From contig JAJTUP010000025.1 in the NCBI GenBank assembly GCA_021399435.1, positions 124,001 to 188,000 on the forward strand: a stretch of DNA of 64,000 nucleotides, in the 5' to 3' direction. This DNA is from Diaporthe sp. PMI_573 (lineage: Eukaryota > Ascomycota > Sordariomycetes > Diaporthales > Diaporthaceae). Positions 30,206 through 42,788 of the stretch are shown here, piece by piece. Numbering within the stretch: the stretch's first letter is position 1; the number at the start of each line of letters is the position of its first letter. The translations under genes were made by a program, and so were the position numbers. Under the pieces are notes generated by a model. It did no database searches, had not been told where the DNA came from, and saw only the letters and a list, made by a program, of their open reading frames with translations.

Positions 30206-32673
30206 TTAGCATGACCCGCAAGGATACATCGGATGCATGTCTCCACTGACCATTGAATCCAAGTTCAACCAGTCCTCGCTTTGCCACTCCTGTAGTGACC
30301 AGTTCATTTCTTCAAAGGTAGCGCCAAAGCCGTTCTGTGGTGTTGAGTTCAACTCCATCGCACTCTGAGGGCGACTAGCTGGACTGGGGAACGGCGCATC
30401 TGGCGTCTGGGTAGGGGTTGCATGTGAATGGACAGGGGTTCCTCTTATCTCGATCCCCTCCTCCGTCTCCTTGCGTACTGTCGCCGAAGTGGCGTGCCTC
30501 GGCATGATTCCTCGTATCGCCTCTCTTCGCAGCTTCTCCAAGATCAGGCTGTACCTTCGACTGGGTGAATTGGAAGCCGTGGCCTGCGCCAGATGTTTGT
30601 GACATTTCTCAGCCAGTGCCATGAGCTCCGAATGGGAGATGCCGGCATCGAGTGCAACGTTTGGCTGTGTCTTCCGGCTCTGGACTTCCCAGGCATACAC
30701 TATGGCCAGTGCACAAAAGGCAACATAGTGTGTCCACCAAAACGCGTGAAAGATGGTTCCCTGCTCATTGACCATCTCGTCGACGGTCTCCAGCACAGTT
30801 GTCGCTGCGATGATGGCTTCACGTATCTGAGATTCGCTCCCGGAACTGACCTTGCCTAGGAGGAACAGACGGTTGATGTGCATGATTGCATGACAGTGTG
30901 CTATACGAAGTGTGATTGATTGACGGCGGAAAGTTGGTATTAGGCTAGATGGGTGGATAGAGCCCAGATATGGCGGCAGGCTCTCCCGCCACCGCTGGAG
31001 GTCCTTTCCGAGGCGGTGAGCAGCTGTGATGCGTTCCTTGTGCGATATCTGCTTTATTGAATAGACGGTTCTAGCTGCTTCGCTGATGATAGTCCCGATT
31101 CTAGAATGGTAAATCAGGGCATCTACATGGCAGTCCTTTCTGCCACGTTGGTGTGATGCAACAGGGCCCGTCGGAGTCATGTCTTCGTCGTTGACACTGT
31201 CTGGTGCCTCCTGGTCGATGTCTTCGTCGTTGTAGTGTCTTGGTCTGCCGAAAATGACACCAAGATATTTGTCTAAGATATAGGCGGTCCAGAAAGTTCG
31301 TTTGCGCAGTTGCGTTTCGATGTAATTCCCCTTTGGGACCTCCCGAGGTTTCCTTCCTGGTCTTCGATGGAGCCCCAGTGCCGATATAAGCTGTATGGCA
31401 GTGCCAAAGACATACCAGGCCTGGTTGAAACGAGATGTTGTGAGAAGATACAGGACTTGAATGAGTCGGGCCTGTGCGGACTCAAGCGTCGGGCTTGCAG
31501 TCTCCTGTTGAACAAGCGCGGACGCGTCGGAGAATAAAGCGTCGGTCTGCTCCATTGAAGCTTCTTCCTCCACCTGGAACCGCCCGCTGGCCTTGTCCTC
31601 GTGAGACTTTGCTATAGCCAGCATGGTCAGGACTATAGCAGCTTTTGCTCGCCCCACGCCACGATAAAGGGGAAGTCCGTCTCTGTCATTGCTTGACATG
31701 GTATCCAGCCAGCCTTCGACCGTTTGTAAGTGAAGGAAGCGGTATGTTGCCATGCAAACATCCGAGTATAGTCGAACGAGCTGCTTTGCCATTGGGAGTG
31801 GTGGGAAGTCGAAATGGCCCTGTCGGCCGCGGCCCAGAGGCTTGTCGCCGACTGTCAGAGTCGGGCTGTCTTCATTCTCGGGCTGATTGGGCACAGGGAC
31901 GTGGTATTTGCCCGCCTGGGCACTCGCTTCTTTCGACAATCGCCTGCATGCTCGGTGAAGGAAGGCGAGGCCTGAGGTAGTATCATGATACTGCCCCTGT
32001 ATCTCGGAGACTTCCAGCTCGGGGGACGCACGCGAAGGCGCAGAGGTTTCGTTACCTCCACGTTGTTCTGACTGGGGAATAGGTTCCATCGTAGCATTGA
32101 CTGCGAGGAAGCGTGTGTTCACACCGGCATTGCTACCATCCAGGCCTTGCCGGCCGTAGCCATTGCCTTCCACGGCATCACGGTCGCCAGAAGAGTAGGA
32201 ATCTCGTCGATCGGGCACTCTCGGCGGGCTCACAGGCCTCCCTCGGCTATACTTTGCATCATAGTGACAGTCCCGGGAGCGACCCCGTTTGACACAGCTG
32301 TCACAGGGCAGCGTGCCGGAGCATCTCGCCTTCCGTGCCTTAAGGTTTTCCTCGAGTGTCAGCTTCGGCCCACGCCGGACCAGGTCGGGACGACCACTGC
32401 GATCTCCGGATTGTACAATACCTTACAGACGTCACAGGCTCGTGTAACCTTTACGATCTTCCGTTTCGCAGGCCGCTCTACAGAGTCGGAAACGCTGCGT
32501 TTCCGCTCCTGTGTGGACGCGTGGGCCAGGACATGCAGGGGCGTACTGGAGGACACGGACAGCGAGGGCGACGCAACCATGGGTGCGTTCTGTGGACCCG
32601 ATGATGATGCATTGACAGATGCTCCTCCTGCTGGATCATCGTCCTGGCTGCTGCGGCGGTGTACGCCCAACAT
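30206..32673 (-). CDS. Zn2Cys6 transcription factor with fungal-specific TF domain
   Basis: On the minus strand, exon 1 is 32673-32422 and exon 2 is 32338-30206 (83-bp intron); 794 residues. The intron splits the zinc cluster. After joining, the cluster reads C80-x2-C83-x6-C90-x5-C96-x2-C99-x8-C108, with ACDVCKARKARCSGTLPC as its core, so the splice is well supported. Basic residues (RPAKRKIVKVTR) precede it. The middle homology domain covers about residues 260-500, with FPPLPMAKQLVRLYSDV, NQAWYVFGTAIQLISALGLHRRPGRKP, RKRTFWTAYILDKYLGVIFGRPR and the acidic NDEDID. The protein binds DNA at CGG-type half sites. Position inside the cluster and divergence from the MFS gene suggest a pathway-specific regulator (inference). 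Confidence 0.92.
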
Positions 32674-33508
32674 CTTCGGACGAGAGTCTCGAATGTCCGG
32701 TGGGCAGCTGGATATCCGCGGCAGCCCTGGAGGGCTCGAGGCCAGTACCTAAGGATCACCGCGGCGACTGCGGCATCGCTCCACTAGGAGCTCGCGCGAA
32801 CAAGGTACCGAAAGGCGTGAGAGCGAGCGCGAGTCGAAGTCCTTTTCCGACGACGGGCGGAAATCGTCAAGAGTGGTGTTTGACGCCTTTTCGATGGGTT
32901 CTCCTCGTGTCATCTGTGCATGCTTCCTTGGCGGATAGTCTGTGGGGGCAAGACCAACCTAATCCATTTTGGTGTTGGGTAGTTTCGTAAAAGTCCAGGC
33001 CTTGATGGGTCGACGCGTGTCGTCGAATCAGGGGCATATCCGTCTGCATAAATCCGGAAATTAGGTCCATTTTTTCATGCGGGGACCCCGCGTTGTCCTC
33101 CCATCGCACCACAACAGTCCGGGGAAGAAGCTTGGCCCCCTGCCAAGGCAGACGAACCCGAAAGGCTGGGTCCTAACACCCAGAATCTTGCGTTGGTCGT
33201 TACTTTGGGGACCCGGGAGGTTGGTAATGTGCAACTAATGTTATGGGTAGTCTTTGATATAAGTCCAAAGAGAATACTCTGTTGCTCTTGTCAACATCAG
33301 CCGAACTTGTTCATCGGCCACGCTCCTGTTGTCCTCTTCTTAGACACGCGAGATTGCAACCGTAACATCCGCTTGTGTTATTGGTCATTGCTGATCGGAG
33401 GATCAAACACGTCGACGCCTTCTCCAGCAAGGCTGCCGATAGGCATTGAATTGTCTCTCCCCCAGTCACTCACCTTTCAGCCTTTTCAATCCTCCATCAA
33501 ATTTCAAG
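32674..33508. promoter_or_regulatory. Bidirectional promoter, Zn2Cys6 factor / MFS transporter
   Basis: The 835-bp spacer between divergent genes contains no supported ORF. The part before 33509 is CT-rich, as in fungal leaders. Confidence 0.45.
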
Positions 33509-35261
33509 ATGGCAGACAAGCCTGATATCTCGATGGTCGACAATCGCAGCATCGAAGATGGTGATCGCCCAGACAAGCAAAGCGCGTCTCGTGTCATTGC
33601 CAACATTCATGTTCTCGGCCTGACTGATGATGATGCGGAATTCTATGAGAATTTCCCCCCAGAGAAGAGGACAAAGTTGGTCAGGAAGGTGGTGAGTGGC
33701 CTCAGTCCCTTCAGCTCATCCTTATGTATGTTGAGACTTTCGATTGCTGACGTTAAAAATTTCGCAGGACTGGCGCCTGGTCCCCATGCTTGCTTGCCTG
33801 TACCTCATCTCTCAACTTGACCGAGCCAACATAGGAAACGCAAAGATAGAAGGCCTTGACAAGGACCTCGGCCTCTCTGGCGTCCAGTATAATATTTGCA
33901 ACTCCATCTTCTTTATCCCCTACGTCCTCCTCGAAGTTCCCAGCAACGTCTTGCTCAAGAAGTTCAGTCGGCCATCTGTCTACCTTGGAATACTGGTTAC
34001 ATTATGGGGAATTGTCATGACCTGCCACGGCTGGGTGAAGAACTTCCCCGGCCTCTTGGTTCTCCGTCTTGTCTTGGGTTCGCTTGAAGCTGGGTTTTAT
34101 CCAGGTGCTGTTTACCTCTGCACATTCTGGTGTACGTGTTCTCATTCCCTTCCTTCCTATTTTGTGATGCATATGCTAACTACGCCTCAGACATGCCTAA
34201 GGAGCTCGCCACAAGAATCTCCATCTTCTACTGTGCTAGTTCGCTTTCAGGAGCGTTCTCTGGTCTCCTGGCCGCTGGTATAGCAGAAATGGATGGTGTT
34301 GGTGGGTATAGTGGGTGGCAATGGATCTTTATATTGGAAGGCATCATTACTATCGTCTTGGGAGTGATGACTTTCTTCCTGCTAATTGACTCGCCTCGGC
34401 TCTCTGGAAAGTGGCTCAACCCCGAAGAAATCAGGTACTTGGAGCTTCAGACCTTCATCAAGCAGGGTGGCCGAGTGAATGAGGAAAAGGAAAACAAATT
34501 CCAGTGGGGCGAGCTGAAGGCGGTCCTCACCAACCCAAGGGTGTATGGACAGGCTTACATTCTTCTAGCCATTTCTGCTTGCTCTTATGGTAAGTCTATT
34601 CGCGATATATGCTCATGGTATACAATAACTAACATGATTGACAGGCAACAAGTTCACTCTCCCTTCCATCACAAAGGCAATGGGCTTCTCAAACACCAAC
34701 GCTCAGTTGATGACAGCCCCTCCATACATCGCTGGAGCCCTGTCAGCTCTGTTCTTCGCCCGCCTTTCTGATCACTTCTACTGGCGCATGCCATTCGTCG
34801 CCATCCCTCTCATGCTCATCGCAGTTGGCTACAGTATCATCATCTCATTCAAAGGCGACCTTGCTGGCCACGTTGGTGCATCCATGTTCAGTGCGGTCTT
34901 GGCATGCATGGGCATCTATCCCGTCCAGCCATCTGGTAGCTCCTGGAATGCCAACAATCTTGCGCCAGCCGGTCAACGTGCCATTGGTGTCGCATTTGCC
35001 ATTTGCATCGGTAACATAGGAGGAATTATTGGAAGTTTCATGTACCTGGAGAGCGAAGCACCAGCCTACCCCACTGGTTTTGGCCTCGCGATTGCTTTCG
35101 GTTTGTCCGGCATTCTGGTTGCGCTGGGTTTGGAGGCGTCGTATGTGTTGAGCAACAAGAAGAGGGCCAAGATGTCTGAATCGGAGATCCGAGCCATGTA
35201 CAGCGCGGATGAACTCATCACGATGGGGTCCAAGTCGCCACTGTTTAGGTACACCACCTGA
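33509..35261 (+). CDS. MFS transporter, anion:cation symporter family (Tna1-like)
   Basis: Four exons, 33509-33691, 33768-34131, 34191-34589 and 34645-35261, with introns of 55-76 bp, give 520 residues. Joins restore KVDWRLVPMLACLYLISQLDRANIGNAKIEGL, LGSLEAGFYPGAVYLCTFWYMPKELATRISIFY, and ACSYGNKFTLPSITKAMGFS. These are the marks of the fungal ACS family (Tna1 nicotinate, tartrate and other organic-anion permeases). Twelve membrane helices are expected at the plasma membrane. Gene order places it beside the regulator and between the AKR and the lactonase, so it probably imports the cluster's acidic substrate or exports its product (inference). Confidence 0.92.
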
Positions 35262-35837
35262 GCAAGCGAACAGCAAGAATGGGTTTCCCAGTCCGTTATT
35301 AGAGTCTGGCGTTCATCATAAAGGCTAGAGGTTAACAACTTACCGGAAGTTGAAATCATCTCTGATAATATAGAACCGCTACTAGCTCAGGCAACGGCCG
35401 TTGCTCACTCACACATGCAATTCACATTCCATCGAATGCTCTGTACACTCAATGTATGTGTGTCAATTGCTGCAAGCCTCGTCAAAGACATGGTTCCTTA
35501 TTTGGACAAGAACACCAATCAAGGAGTCAATAAGATCACTAATCTTTCATTACTCTCCTATGGAATCATTCAAACATACGTCTTATGTTCGGCACTTAAT
35601 CATCCGCCATTCCCTGGCACTAAGGCACACTCGTTACAGTCAGCTTATGCCAAGGCGGCCGATGTGTACTCTGCTTATCAAGGTGGCAGGCATTAGTCTT
35701 TTATAAAAGTTTGGATTTCCTGCCTCGCACAGCTGTCCACAGATGAACATCAGTTCCGCACCAGTGGGTACTGCATATTGCGCTGTAGTGAATAGAAAAG
35801 GTTCCTTGGAGACGTACAAAGAGCCAATTTAACTGAG
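35262..35837. other. Intergenic, no gene recognised
   Basis: 576 bp between the MFS and lactonase genes; small ORFs only. Confidence 0.5.
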
Positions 35838-37111
35838 ATGTCTTCGGCCGGGCGATGGATTGCGATTCTGTGCCTCAAAGTTTTTGGGTCAAACCCAACT
35901 CGAAGCTTGTACGCATCAAATTATAGGGGAACAGTCTCACATCTGTCTCTTGAAGAGAAAGCAGGCGTATACTCGGTCAGCCTCCTCGCTGAAACACATG
36001 ACTGTGGCTATAACCCCGCTTGGATGGAGTTGGACAGACCCAGGAATACCCTGTTGTGTCTTAATGAAGCTTACGTGAGTCACGAATATTCATACAACTG
36101 ATCGCCCCGATCCGGAGCCCCAGACTCTAAACCATGCTATAGACCATTCAAAATTCCGGATCTCTTGCAGCGCTCAACGCAGAGACACTCATTGCCACCA
36201 GCAACCTCACCACATTGTCCGGGCCGTCTGCAGGGAATACATATGCGCCAAACCGCATGGTTTTAGCTCACTACGCCGGCGCAGGCCTGTCTGTGATCGA
36301 CACGAGCGATACGAGCCACCTGGTCGAGCTACAGCGATTCCATTACCAGCATGGACTGCAGCCAGGACAGTACCCGCCACTCCAGAACCAGTCCTACAAT
36401 CATGGCACCGCAGTCGACCCCACTGGCCGGTTCGTCGTCGCCTTCGACCGTGGCGCCGATGTCATCCGGAAATACAGAATTGGCGGCTGGGACGGTCGGC
36501 TAGATGAGCTGGGGTTCCACTCCTTGGAACCCGGCAGTTCAATTCACGGCGCCAGACACGGTGTTTTCGTCAAGGGGAACGCTGGCAAGACTTTCTTATA
36601 CGTGCTGGGAGAGCTAACTGCCTCTCTGTTTGGGTTCGAGGTCATATATCAAGAAAATGCCCAGGATCTCGAGTTCCAACCCATTTACAAGGACAGCGTA
36701 TTTCAGGATGGATTTAGCGACGGTCTGGGACTTGAGATTTCTATTCCTGCGGAGATCTCGCTCGCAGAATCTAACCATCTGATATTGTCTTCTAGGAATG
36801 ACAGCAGAATTATGTACCAGGGGGGAGCGAGCGATACGCTGGTCACATATGAGGTAGACCTTGACTCTGGTGGTTTGAGGCTCGTACAACTCGCGGCCTC
36901 CGGGGGCAAGTGGCCACGCAGTTTCTCCGTCAGCGCAGAAGGTACGCTGATTGCGGTTGGGAATCAATATTCAATTCCGGGGAGGATTTCAATTTTCAGC
37001 AGGGACCCTAACACTGGCATGATCAGTGACGAGAAGGCCCTCGCTGAATGGACCTCAAATGTTGCCTTGCCGGATGGTGGTAGCTTCTCAATGGTTCTGT
37101 GGGATGATTAA
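35838..37111 (+). CDS. Lactonase, 7-bladed beta-propeller (6-phosphogluconolactonase-like)
   Basis: Exons 35838-36074 and 36143-37111, with a 68-bp intron (GTGAGT..TAG), give 401 residues. Motifs follow the PF10282-type propeller: LYASNYRGTVSHLSL at the N-terminus, NPAWMELD, CLNEAYTIQNSGSLAALN across the splice, SYNHGTAVDPTGRFVVAFDRGADVIRKYRI, GARHGVFVKGNAGKTFLYVLGEL, LAESNHLILSSRNDS, and KWPRSFSVSAEGTLIAVGNQYS. It probably hydrolyses a sugar lactone to the open acid. A hydrophobic stretch near residues 7-16 (WIAILCLKVF) might be a weak signal sequence, so secreted versus cytosolic is open. The pairing with a gluconokinase-bearing enzyme 7.5 kb away is suggestive: lactonase makes the kind of acid the kinase uses. 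Confidence 0.88.
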
Positions 37112-38902
37112 AAAGGTAGTCTCCCTGAATTTAAAACCAAATGGGCTTTGAGTGGGAAGATCGCGCCTCCTGGAGTGCTATTGAAGAGGCGAAAGAAGTG
37201 AAGGGCTTGGGTCTATCTATTTGGCCCTCCTATCTCCAGGGTTGTCAAAACCACACCCCTGGACATGATTCTGGATATGCCTATGTCGATATTGATATTA
37301 TAGCACAGAAGGTTTCCCGTACTATATAGTATAATCAATCAAATACAACCCGGTCGAACATTGTGTGCTGACGGTTAGGAAGCGACCCATGACGACAAGA
37401 TCAATTTTCGAGATTCAAAGATATGGAAGCTTATCATCGTGTGACAAAGTACGCTTTGCGTTAAAACCACCAGTCTCAGTCCAAAGACGAAGGAGAGTGT
37501 CTCTCTATAGCTGTACCACGCGAACTTTCTCCGCCTCGAAAGACTGGATGCGATCCGTCTATAACAACTAGAAGTGGATGCAGGACTGGGCCCAAATTGA
37601 TCCCTGGACCACTTTTTAGGTCTCTTCATCAGTAATAATATGAAGGGAATGGCGATCCAATGGCCTAATACGAATATTCAGGGTGAGCAGCCCCCCGAGG
37701 GAATAGCTGCATTACCTCTCCTTATGCAATGGGCGGCGGTCACCTACCACTTCCTGAGACAGCTTCGGCCGACTGTCAACTGCGAGGTTCCTTGGCTGAA
37801 CATGCCCAGGAGCGAAGCCTCTATTCACATGCCATGTCGGTGCTCTTTTCCCACCGTTCAACTGTGCCTACCATCAGCAGTGGCCACGAATCTATTGACC
37901 CAGTTCGAGCTTCGTGCCTGCTTGGAAAGATCTTCCACCGGTCTTCGGAATCATGTGACCCAGAAGGCGACCAAGGAACGAGCACGCGGCTTGACATGGA
38001 GAGGTACTGGGACTGGAGGAAGAGTCGCGGACCAAACTTTGTCCATCTTACTCCATGTTCAAACAGACGTAGAGTCTGTACAGGCACGCTTCCGGTCAGT
38101 CTCCACGCCAGATCTCAGGTACACTGCTGCAAAACAAATCCTGGCTGCGCATGGAGTTAATCTCGAGAAGCGGAAACTCGCTCCTTTTCAAATTAGATGA
38201 CTATTCCGGTAATATCTTAATTCACATTTCATCGTCATCTTGAGCCGCTCTGCAACTTACATCGAGCATGCGTCCATTCATACATGTGTATCCTGCAAGG
38301 TTGCCGCGACGGATCTTGCTCGCCTTGGTATTTGCATATAGACAAACCTTAAATACGCAGTTTCGCCAGTAGGATGACGGTAGACGTCTGGATTTGAGGC
38401 TAGGTTTAGCTAACCACTGGCTGAACAAGGTCGGGAATTCCGGGGTGTGGAGGTGTGATTGGCTACCCCGGACTTTACCAAGACCCCGCGACGTCTCCGT
38501 TAAAGTTGAGATTGGTCATTCTCTGATCGTCAGGCTTCAAATAATACCATTCAACCCTTGCGCACCGCACGGGATGCGGGCGGGGTTGCTTCAGAATGCC
38601 CGCCGGTATGTGGAGCCGAGAGCTCTTGGTGGCTGTATCCAGAAGATGAAGTATCTATGGTGTGGCAGCTGTGCATGGCAGCTCATGAGGCACAACTAAG
38701 TTCTCGACATTTGACTAGCCGCGAGATTGGCCATTTCGAGGTATCATCTCTCTCTTGCATTGCCCGTGCTGGTGGTCCATCCTGCTAGAGATCTTTCAAT
38801 TGTCCTTGAAGCTTTCCACCCCGCCACGGAACAAACCCTAAGGGCCAGGCGCGTGAGTATTGAAGACGGAAGAGTGAGATATCGCTGAAATTCTCCCACA
38901 AA
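37112..38902. other. Intergenic; possible relic around 37640-38200
   Basis: 1.8 kb without a recognised gene. Two overlapping plus-strand open frames (37640-38200, 186 residues; 37729-38160, 143 residues) are longer than chance suggests but contain no motif I know. They may be remains of a coding region. Confidence 0.35.
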
Positions 38903-40593
38903 ATGGCCCAGTCGCAAGCCACCCACCCGTTCAAAGTGATCATCATTGGGGCCGGCCTCTCGGGCAGCCTCCTCGCCAACGGCCTGCTCCACGCCTCCAT
39001 CCCGGTAACCGTATACGAGCGCAGCGAAGAGAACACCAGCAGTGGTGGCTACCAAATCCACCTAGGCGAGTCTGCCCTCATCGGCCTGCGTGCCTGTATG
39101 TCCGAGGCCGAGATATCGTCCGTGGTCGCAAAGTTCGGCCGTGCCGGCGGGAGGAAAGGACAGGCGGCCGTGCTGCGGCACAAGGACTTCAGCCTGCTCT
39201 TGGACCTCAAGGCGTTTCCCGACTACAGCAAATCTGCGCCTATCAAGCGGGGGATATTGCGCGATGCGCTAGCGGCGCCTTTGGCACGGGCGGGTGTTGT
39301 GCGGTACGAGAGACGGTTCGTCCGGTATGAGATCCACCGCGCTGAAGGGCGAGAGCGGGTGCGGGTCTTCTTCGACGACGGGTCGAGTGATGCATGTGAT
39401 CTCCTCATTGGCGCCGATGGGAGCAACTCCAAGGTAATTACACTCGAGTCTCCGTTGCTTAACTAGTACGGTCCCGTGCTGACGCATGCATACAGGTGAA
39501 TCAACAGTTGGGATTAAACAACCTTAGCGAGATTAAGACTCATGCTCAGCTGCTTATCAAACAAGAGATCCCGACCGAGAAGCTGTTGACCCTGGGGCGG
39601 GAGTTCACTTCTGGTCCCGTGTTGGCCTTTGCAGACAACCGGACCTTCTATTTCTCTGGTGAGCTGACGTGATTAATATTCCTCGTTCGAATTCTGTTAC
39701 TGACCATCGGGGTAGCATATGTACCTGAGGCAGGGGATAAGTCCTCCTATGATGAACTCTCTTCTTGCTCCATCGGCGGTGCATTCCCCGTCGAAATGGC
39801 CCCGCCGAATCTGAAAGACCTCAGCCCCGCCGAGAAATGGAGCTTTGTTTCGAAAGGGTTCGCCGGATGGGCGCCTCCATTGTGAGTAACATGAGATGTG
39901 CGTGGCTGCATGCGTATATGCAGATTGTCTACTGCAATACTTTTTTATTGACTCGCTCACAGTCATCGAGCTCTCGAGATAGTTCGTGACTCCGACTTCA
40001 TGGTGTATCCTGCTCGAACGAGTTCGCGCCCGCCAAAAGACTGGAGACAGAAGGTTCGGTCCGAGTCTACGCCAGAGAAAGGGAACCCTCGTGTCTGGCT
40101 TCTAGGCGATGCAATGCATGCCATGTTTCCGTATAGGTAATTATCCGTTCCTTTGAAATGATACAAGTCTTTTACTTAGCACGTCGATATACAGAGGACA
40201 AGGTGGCAACCAATCCATGCGTGACGCTGCTATGGCCTTGCCTTTGGTCACTGAACTTGCTGAGAGGGCAAGGTCGGGCGATCTGGGAGACAAGCATGTT
40301 GAAGACGCGTGTAAAGCGTTTGAGGACGAGATGATTCCACGCACGTTCGAATGGGTGAAGAAGAGTGGTGGACACGAGACAATCGTAAGTCTTGGTGCAA
40401 CGGTACACGATGATATTGGGGGTTGACTGACTTGAGGAAACAGCCTTATGACTCCAGCAAAATTGGGACACGAATTATCTTCGCCATCGCTTCTAGACTC
40501 GTTCTCTTTGCACCATTGTGGACATCCATGAAGCGCTGGCTTGGATTTTCACAGCCAGCAAATTTGAATGATGCTCCTGAACTGCGGGACTAA
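38903..40593 (+). CDS. FAD-dependent monooxygenase (aromatic hydroxylase type)
   Basis: Six exons, 38903-39433, 39496-39658, 39716-39881, 39963-40136, 40195-40384 and 40444-40593, with introns of 57-81 bp, give 457 residues. The Rossmann motif VIIIGAGLSGSLLANGL (about 13-29) binds the ADP part of FAD. The DG-type motif CDLLIGADGSNSK sits at the end of exon 1. The second FAD motif, VWLLGDAMHAMFPYRGQGGNQSMRDAA, is restored by the exon 4/5 splice. A C-terminal hydrophobic stretch (IFAIASRLVLFAPLW) may anchor it to membranes. It uses NAD(P)H and O2 to hydroxylate a small, often aromatic, substrate; the substrate is unknown. It lies on the same strand as, and 489 bp upstream of, a P450, so joint oxidative tailoring is likely. 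Confidence 0.9.
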
Positions 40594-41082
40594 TGAGAGA
40601 CGCAGTACAATTGTCATTATTTAGTTGCTCATGCCATATGCACATTCGTTACCTTAGTAAATCAAACTGGTAATTATCAGGTATTGAGAACGCTGAGATT
40701 CGTTGAAGACGCAGCTTTCGAACACTCACAAGTAAACCACAGCACAGTTCTAGATGATTCTTGGCTTGTCCCTGACCCAAGTATGCATCTTCTCTTTGCA
40801 CCTCTCTGGGTTACCCAGCAGTGGCTACTGAGACCCTCCAGTGCCCTTTAAAGAATAACCGTATTCCGTAAGCTGACTGATCATGTTTCTTGAAAATATG
40901 AAACGTCGGAACTCAAATATTGAAGTCCGAGGTGGGGAACCCTGCGCTGTTATCACTCATTAAGGTTTGGCGGATCCTGCGGCCCTCCCCGCTGTCACAG
41001 GATACCCCTCTCAAGGATATTCGGCTTTTCTCATCCTGGCATCTTACAATTCACCCCCTCCTCATTTGATGCAATTCCCACG
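40594..41082. other. Intergenic; promoter of P450
   Basis: 489 bp, no ORF of note. Confidence 0.5.
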
Positions 41083-42788
41083 ATGGCCGTAATTCCGTTT
41101 TCAGGCGGGCTGGGTATGGGTCAGGTGATTGGCCTCGCAACGATCGCTGTAGTTCTGTACCACGCCTTCAACATCATCTATAATCTCCGATTCCACCCTC
41201 TGTCATCCTTCCCGGGGCCGCCAGCCCGCCGCGCCTCACGCATCCCTTACACACTCTCGATCCTCAGAGGTCGTCTTCACACCGACACCGCAGCCCTCCA
41301 CCGCAAATATGGCCCAGTCATACGCGTCGCGCCGAACGAGCTGGCCTTTGCGGACCCGTCGTCCTGGAAGGACGTCATGGGTGGCGGGTCCAAGGAGCTG
41401 GCCAAGTGGGGCGATGCGTACCTCCTTCCCGCCTTCATGGCGCCCCATCTGCAGAACACTGTCGACAAGGAACACCACAAGATGCTCCGCCGGGCTGTGG
41501 CGCCGGGGTTCAGCGACCAGAGTCTGAGGGCACAGGAGCCGCTTGTGTCAAAGTACATCGAAAACCTGACCGCGAGGTTGAGGGAGTCTTGCATCGCTGG
41601 CAAGCCCGTCTTCAACATGGAGAAGTGGTATCGCTTCACAGTGTTCGACATTATCGGAGACTTGGCCCTGGGCGAATCGTTCGGCTGCCTTAACAGCGCC
41701 GAATTTCACCCCTGGATCCAGGGAATGACCGATTCAGGCAAGGTTATGTGGCTGCTGACAATGGCGAGCATGTATCCCGTGGCGAGGAAGGTCTCCAATT
41801 GGCTCTTTGCGACCATCGCCACCAAGGGCTTCGAGCTGCATAATAACTTGGTGAAACCAATGATGGAGAGGCGCGTGGCTCAGGGCACGAACCGTCCCGA
41901 TATGATCAACCCTATCATTATGAAGAAGGACGAGTGGGTTAGTGAAATTGGCCTGCAACAGTACGTTGGAGACTCTCAGCTGATAATGGAATAGAACCTC
42001 ACGGCAAACGACATGATCTCCCACGCGACGGTCTTCATCGGTGCCGGCAGCGAGACGACGGCAGGGGTACTGACCGCAGTCACCTCTTTCCTCCTCGAGA
42101 ATCCAGACAAGCTTGAGAGACTGAAACAAGAAGTCCGGTCCGCGTTCAAGACGCCGGCCGAGATGTCGTTGGATGCCGTGAACAGCCGTGCGCCGTATCT
42201 TGTTGCCTGTACTGAAGAGGCGCTGAGACTCTATCCGCAAACCGGTGCGCCGTCTCTTCGCATCACCGGGGACGGCAACGACGTTATCTGTGGCATCCCA
42301 GTGCCTCCAAAGGTATGAATGACAAGCTGCTTGATGAACTTCAAGAGTGCAGTTCTTGCTGACATGATGTAGACGGTGGTCGGGATATGGGCGTGGTCGA
42401 TGTATAGGGATCCAAAGATATTTGCCAACCCTGATGGATTCCACCCCGAAAGATTTCTTGGTGACTCTCAGTATGCCAACGATGATCATGAAGCCTTGAA
42501 GCCATTTTTCACAGGCACGAGAGATTGTGTGGGAAGGGGGTAAGTTTGTTCGCCATTCTTCGCAGGTGCCTGTGTGTATTCTGGAGGCGTTTTCACTGAC
42601 CGCCACATACCAGTCTCGCTGTCATGGAACTGCGCCTCATACTTGCCCACATGATATTTAACTTTGATATGGAGGCGCAGAGCGATAGCAGGCATTGGGC
42701 TCGAGATCAGAGGAATCTCTTCATAGTGTGGGAGAAGCCGGTTTTCAACGTACGGTTGATACCTGTAGGACAAGGGTCAAAGGCTTGA
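41083..42788 (+). CDS. Cytochrome P450 monooxygenase
   Basis: Four exons, 41083-41937, 41995-42312, 42373-42539 and 42614-42788, with introns of 57-74 bp, give 504 residues. The N-terminal membrane anchor (residues 10-32, LGMGQVIGLATIAVVLYHAF) and the Pro-rich hinge FPGPPARR mark a microsomal P450. Also present are the oxygen-binding helix (GAGSETTAG), the ExxR motif (EEALRLYP), the PERF region (FHPERFLG), and the heme loop FFTGTRDCVGRG with ligand Cys443. The splice after RG restores GLAVMELRLILAHMIF. It inserts oxygen into an organic substrate in the ER membrane with a P450 reductase. The substrate cannot be told; its neighbour is a FAD monooxygenase on the same strand. Confidence 0.93.
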
